Translations under genes and position numbers: made by a program
Shown: piece by piece, positions 58,859 to 64,000 of the stretch
How positions within the stretch are numbered: the first letter of the stretch is position 1
Layout: each line of letters starts with the position of its first letter
Assembly: GCA_037102815.1 (NCBI GenBank)
Contig: BTPP01000005.1
Span: forward strand, 992,001-1,056,000
DNA from: Neurospora intermedia
Taxonomy: Eukaryota; Ascomycota; Sordariomycetes; Sordariales; Sordariaceae
DNA: 64,000 nucleotides
Direction: 5' to 3'
The notes under the pieces: model-generated
What the model saw: only the letters and a program-made list of their open reading frames with translations
Database searches by the model: none
What the model was told of the DNA's origin: nothing

Positions 58859-60021
58859 TCAAGACCAAGGATTTTGGCCGCCTCCATAAGGAGTCGCTCC
58901 GTAGGGCGTGGTGCCTCCCTGACCTCCCCAAGAGCTCTGGTTTCCTCCGTTTCCATATGGCGTAAACGATCCTTGGTCGTTCCAGTTGTCGCCACCCTCG
59001 TTGTAGCCTGGGCTGCGCGGTCCGTTGTATCCGTTCTCACCACCATCGCTTTCGGTAAGTTCGTGGATCAGACCAGCCAACTTCTGCTGAATGACCTTGA
59101 TGCCTTCAGTCACAATAGCATCGGGGGGAATAGGACCGGCGGTCTCGACGTTGTAGTAGAAGCGTTGTGGCACGGCATCGTAATCGAACGGTTCGCCCTC
59201 CTGGGGAGGCTCTTCCCAGTCGGCGTACTCCGAAGGAGGCCTGGTGAGAAATATATTGTTAGAAATCGGTCACATTAAAGGGAATAGGATGAACTGGGAC
59301 AATGTGATGTACTTACCACTCCTTCTTGGGATCTTGCTCATACCACAGGTCGAGGTGGTGCAGCTTGTTGTGAGGATCGTACTCGAAGCCGATGGCGGCA
59401 CTTGGGGCCCATTTGGAGTGCTCCTTTGCAATACCCTTCTTGGCAATGCATTGGAGCTTGATCTCCTGACCGTGACGAAGCTTGAGGATGAGGGGACCTT
59501 GGCCTTCAGGATCATTGATGATAGGCGAGCCGAGAACTTGGTTGACGCGATCGCCGACTGGAACAAGATCGCGGGCACAAACTTGCATGATGTCGTCGCC
59601 AGTGCACTTGGCGTGAAGGTTGAGGGTCACACTGCAATGCTCGCAGTATTCGTCGCAGTCGCAGTCCCTAGAATACAGAAGCTGCTCGATACCTTCAGCG
59701 TTGAGTGGGATCAGGCCCAGGCGGTGGGCAATGAATTCGTCGGCCAAAACGGAGCTGTTGGCCTCAATCTCGACTAGATCGATGGCAATCGTGGGAATCT
59801 CGGCAAGCATGACGCGACGGAGGGAGTTGGCGAAGCTGAGCTCGGTGTTCGAAAGCTCAAACTTGACTCGGGTGTTGTCCGCCTAGAATGATGGTTTAGA
59901 ACGATGAACGAGCAGCTGAGCGCAATTGCTGTGAGCAAAAGCACACAGGACATACTTGTGAGATTTTGACAACCGGTCCCAAGGACTCGGCGTCGTCCAT
60001 CACCATCGGATCGTAATCCAT
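58859..60021 (-). CDS. rpb3: RNA polymerase II subunit RPB3
   Basis: There are three exons, 60021-59956, 59882-59317 and 59240-58859, with 73- and 76-bp introns; the product is 337 aa against 318 in yeast. The alpha-like dimerisation motif [23 protein letters not shown] (about 31-53) pairs with RPB11. The zinc loop [10 protein letters not shown] uses cysteines 96, 98, 102 and 105. The C-terminal part has [21 protein letters not shown] followed by a Gly/Asn/Tyr-rich tail ([14 protein letters not shown]) typical of filamentous-fungal RPB3. RPB3 nucleates Pol II assembly. It diverges from the GrpE gene. Confidence 0.97.
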
Positions 60022-60825
60022 CTTTGCGTGTCGACCGTCGGTCGGTCAGTTGTTTCCGCTACAGTCGGCAGTTCTCGATGGTATGTTTTGTGGTGTATGA
60101 GGAATCTGGATGCGGGGGAAGAAACGGCTCAGGAAATTGAGGTTCTGGGCAGGGTGAGTTGAGGTTGAGGTGGCCTTTGTTAAAGGCCGGTTAATGCGAA
60201 ATGCAAGTTGCGGACTGATTTCGGTTTCCGGCGCGTTGACGGGTCGAGGTTCGAAGGCGCCACCACCTATGGTAGGACTGCGGCCAGTCGCCAATCTGGA
60301 ATTCAACCTTGCCTCTGGCTGAGGCCGCAGCGGGCAGACAAAGTGACAAGGATTAAGCTGGCCTTATCTTCACATGACCTGGCGTTGGCTAACTCCACGG
60401 CGTGTCTTTAACAGACTGTAGGAGCCAGGTCCATCTCGACTCCCCGCACAAAAGAGCCCCGCCAGGCACACCCGGGGCGCTGTCGGGTTGAAGCTCCAAT
60501 TGTCGATTTGAGCAAAACTCGATGGTCCGGCAGGCAATTTTTCAGTTTTAAGCAGTCTGTTCATGACCCGCTTTTCGGTTCGCTCCCGCCCAGCCGGCCG
60601 ACAAGATTGATGCAGCAGCACCCACCCTCCCACCATCCCACTGTGGGAGACACTGCGAAGGCCCCTGTTGGCCGCCCAATCCGCCGCCCGTCCATGCCGT
60701 CTCCGTCCCGTGCTAGCGCAGCTGTTTCAAAATTTCTTTGAAAGTGCCTCTCTCAACACGCGACGCTTCCCTGTCTCTGACATCGCCACATCTCACCACC
60801 CGTCATATCCAGATACCCAGCCAAA
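60022..60825. promoter_or_regulatory. Bidirectional promoter of RPB3 and GrpE/MGE1
   Basis: These 804 bp separate divergent starts of two constitutive genes. No other gene is seen. The DNA is GC-rich with CCACCC/CCGCCC strings near 60,600-60,700. Confidence 0.5.
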
Positions 60826-61625
60826 ATGCTACGAACAGCCCTCACCCGCTCTTCTAGAGCCCTCTGCTCCGGCGCCCGCGTTGCCGCCCAGCGCCCTGTT
60901 GCTTCCCAGATCTTCCAGATGCAGGCTGCCCGGACAGCTGCTCCCCAGCTGCGCTCCGCCGCCCGGTGGTACAGCGCCGAGGCTGAGGGTGAGAAGAAGG
61001 CCGATGAGGGCGCCGAGCAGAAGGAGGGTGAGACCGATGAAGTTGCTGCCCTCAAGAAGCAGCTCGAGGCCAAGGACGCCGAGGCCCGCGAGTGGAAGGT
61101 TGGTTGTTGAGCTTCAAAGCATATGCATATACAGCTAGCTATGTTGGACAAGTCACTTACACGGGATGCCCCTCTCTCCAGGACAAGTGCCTTCGCACCG
61201 TCGCCGACTTCCGCAACCTCCAGGAGCGCACCGCCCGCGACGTCAAGCAGGCCAAGGACTTTGCCATTCAAAAGTTCGCCAAGGACCTCGTTGAAAGCGT
61301 CGACAACTTCGATCGCGCCTTGAGCGTGGTTCCTCAGGACAAGCTCAAGTCGGAGGAGCAGTCCGAGCACCTCAAGGACCTCGTGAACCTCTACGAGGGT
61401 CTCAAGATGACCGAGAGCATTCTCCTTTCGACCCTCAAGAAGCACGGTCTTGAGCGCATCGAGCCCGAGGGTGAGATCTTCAACCCCAACGAGCACGAGG
61501 CCACCTTCATGGCGCCCATGCCCGACAAGGAGCACAACGTCGTCTTCCACGTCCAGCAGAAGGGCTTCAAGCTCAACGGCCGCGTCCTCCGCCCTGCCCA
61601 GGTCGGCGTCGTCAAGAACAAATAA
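60826..61625 (+). CDS. mge1: Mitochondrial GrpE co-chaperone (MGE1)
   Basis: There are two exons, 60826-61098 and 61182-61625, with an 83-bp intron in phase 0; the product is 238 aa. The presequence MLRTALTRSSRALCSGARVA to RSAARWYSAEA is basic and free of acids, with likely cleavage near residue 48. A charged coiled coil (EVAALKKQLEAKDAEAREW) leads into the GrpE head: RTVADFRNLQERTARD, DLVESVDNFDRAL, and C-terminal FNPNEHEATFMAP and GFKLNGRVLRPAQVGVVK. Mge1 exchanges nucleotide on matrix HSP70 during import and folding. The 3' UTR carries a G-rich repeat. Confidence 0.97.
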
Positions 61626-61690
61626 ATGTTTCTTTCTGTTTCATCCAACAACCGGAAAAGGGCTAAGCAGAGATTCTTGGCATGGGCTTA

Positions 61691-61715
61691 GCAGGGCAGG
61701 GCAGGGCAGGGCAGG
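61691..61715 (+). repeat. GCAGG pentamer repeat, G-quadruplex motif
   Basis: Five tandem GCAGG units give four GGG runs separated by CA. They lie on the mRNA sense strand about 65 bp after the mge1 stop codon. Confidence 0.8.
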
Positions 61716-61990
61716 ATACCCTGAGATGTCTTATCATGACATGACATGAGAACAAGCCCATGAAGAAAGGAATGTTCAATATATGGGGCTCAAGATATAG
61801 CCAGGGAAACCGAAAAAGGAAGATATAAAGAGGAAAAAGGGGGCTCGACTGTAACAAGCCCCGTGTACAACATCCAACACAAAACGAATTGTATGCAACA
61901 TATGCCCGCTTCCCCCACGCGCAGGAACAAAAAACGGCGTTCACAGGTCTCTTTTACAATCTCATGTATTATATAATGCCTCCTCTCTGG

Positions 61991-62017
61991 TTTTTTTTTT
62001 TTGGGGGGGGGGGGGGG
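61991..62017. repeat. T12-G15 homopolymer pair
   Basis: Twelve T are followed directly by fifteen G. The G-run length may be affected by sequencing error. Confidence 0.7.
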
Positions 62018-62505
62018 TTCTGACCAAGCATATATACCACGGCAACTAAAGCGTTGCTTGTGAAGGGGAATGGGCAAGCGGGCAAAAGGATATAAAACGA
62101 TTTTGGGACGTATTTCAGAATACCGAACTACGTACCTATTTACCAATCATGCTACTGGCACCTATCTAGCGATCACACCCTGTTAAGTATCTTATACTGA
62201 AAAGGCGCCTTTTATATGCAGATGCGAAACAAAGCGAAACATGATCTGTTCATGTGTTCACTTTTTACAAACCTTTTCCAAATTAGTGACTTCAACATCT
62301 CCGACATCTATTTCTAATATGTCGAACAAAAAGGATGGCATCATAGCAGGTTCTTCCTTAATCCCCTACACCACAAAACTACAGCACCGCGCCACAAGCA
62401 GTTCAGTACCCGATCAGGGGTGTCTTGCACATGACTCGGTGAGGTGTCGAGAAGCAGAGCAAAAAATAAAAAGAACTTTGGTACTAATCGTACCAAATCG
62501 CAACT

Positions 62506-62577
62506 CGATCCACCCAGGGGTCGAACCTGGAACCTCCTGATTCGTAGTCAGACGCTCTGCCATTGAGCCAGCGGACC
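62506..62577 (-). tRNA. tRNA-Arg (anticodon ACG)
   Basis: The 72-nt gene has acceptor strands GGTCCGC/GTGGATC with G-U pairs and discriminator G. The D-arm is GCTC-AATGGCA-GAGC. The anticodon stem is TCTGA/TCAGG with loop CTACGAA, giving ACG. The T-arm is CCAGG-TTCGACC-CCTGG. No intron is present. ACG decodes CGN arginine codons after inosine modification. Confidence 0.96.
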
Positions 62578-63160
62578 TTTGAAGCTTAACTTGTTGGACT
62601 CTCTTTTCAGAACTTGTAATTATAAGCCCATAGTTGTTTTTTTTCTTCTCACCCCAATTCTGCACAATGAAACGTGTGTGTGTGTGTGTGTGTGGTTGAT
62701 TGAATTAAATGTTTATTACATTTGCCATTGGTACTGTATAACGTTGAAACTTGTTAATTTTGATATAGAGAATATCTAACAAAAAGTTTGTGTTTGTGGA
62801 CTATGGCTGAATAAAAGTGCAAGAGAGGGTCGGACAAGAAAAGAAAAGGGAGGAAGAAAAAAGGATACAAAACAATCTTCTAAAAAGGAAATCAAGATGC
62901 CCAGGTAGCTGATGCCGATGTGAGAGATTGAAGTCCTGTTTTCCCTTCTTTCTTTCGTTTCTTCCCTTTCTTTCTTTCTTCCTTGGTTGGTTGATATGCA
63001 ACTTCCCGTTTCTCTTTCCTAGCCCCCCTCCTTATGCATCTAACCAAGTCCCGGGCCTATCAATTTTACACTTTGTAATCACAAATTCCCGTTCCAGTTC
63101 CCGTTCTCCCTATTTCCTGTTCCCAATCACTATTCTACTACCTAGTACGAAGCAAGCGAT
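62578..63160. other. Spacer between tRNA-Arg and glucoamylase
   Basis: These 583 bp hold a GT dinucleotide repeat (62674-62694), TTTC/CTTT runs near 62,945-62,985 and the likely 3' UTR of glucoamylase. No gene is seen. Confidence 0.55.
62674..62694. repeat. GT dinucleotide microsatellite
   Basis: About ten GT units lie just upstream of the tRNA-Arg gene. Confidence 0.8.

Positions 63161-64000
<840 letters not shown>

Larger units (their letters stand above)
61626..62505. other. Spacer between GrpE and tRNA-Arg
   Basis: These 880 bp include the mge1 3' UTR. There are five GCAGG units (61691-61715), a T12 then G15 tract (61991-62017) and no gene. Confidence 0.55.

Overview
This window comes from a filamentous ascomycete, almost certainly Neurospora (N. 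crassa or a very close relative). The reasons are: short introns (61-96 bp in most genes) with GTAAGT-like donors and CTAAC/CTGAC branch points; C-ending codons in exons; CT-rich leaders; intergenic DNA full of simple repeats; and the gene order. The kinase on the left matches my recollection of ime-2 (locus number near NCU01498). The partial gene at the right edge matches glucoamylase gla-1 (near NCU01517). Locus numbers are from memory and could not be checked.

Layout. 1.3-2.7 kb: a four-exon Stc1-domain gene (-). 2.7-13.1 kb: 10.5 kb with no supportable protein gene, upstream of ime-2 (+, 13.1-15.6 kb). 15.6-19.4 kb: non-coding except tRNA-Ser(AGA). 19.4-30.1 kb is gene-dense: an HSP70-like ATPase (+), a nicotinamide riboside kinase (-), peptidyl-tRNA hydrolase 2 (+), and the divergent pair UTP7 (-) and TSR1 (+), both ribosome-assembly factors. 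30.1-34.5 kb: non-coding, with a 1,067-bp LTR element too small to encode proteins. 34.5-40 kb: calcipressin (+), an mpaB/DUF2236-type membrane oxygenase whose frame is shifted (-), and RRG9 (+). 40-43.3 kb: repeat-rich and gene-free. 43.3-45.4 kb: a low-complexity protein of unknown function (+). 47.5-51.4 kb: a Mug190-like SMP/C2 lipid-transfer protein (+). 52.3-64 kb: UreG (+), mitochondrial Phe-tRNA synthetase (-), a 339-bp MITE, a dicarboxylate carrier (+), RPB3 (-), GrpE/Mge1 (+), tRNA-Arg(ACG) (-) and the 3' end of glucoamylase (-).

Functionally this is a core housekeeping block: ribosome assembly, mitochondrial translation, import and respiration, Pol II, urease maturation and NAD salvage. 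It is not a metabolite cluster or defence island. Both mobile elements are short, non-coding and well preserved. I found no convincing wholly new system. The best leads are the small LTR element with a half-tRNA-type primer site, the MITE with internal repeated motifs, the frameshifted oxygenase, the Stc1-domain protein, the gene desert in front of ime-2, and the promoter shared by two ribosome-assembly genes.

Exon boundaries were inferred by eye from splice signals, reading phase and family similarity, without RNA data.
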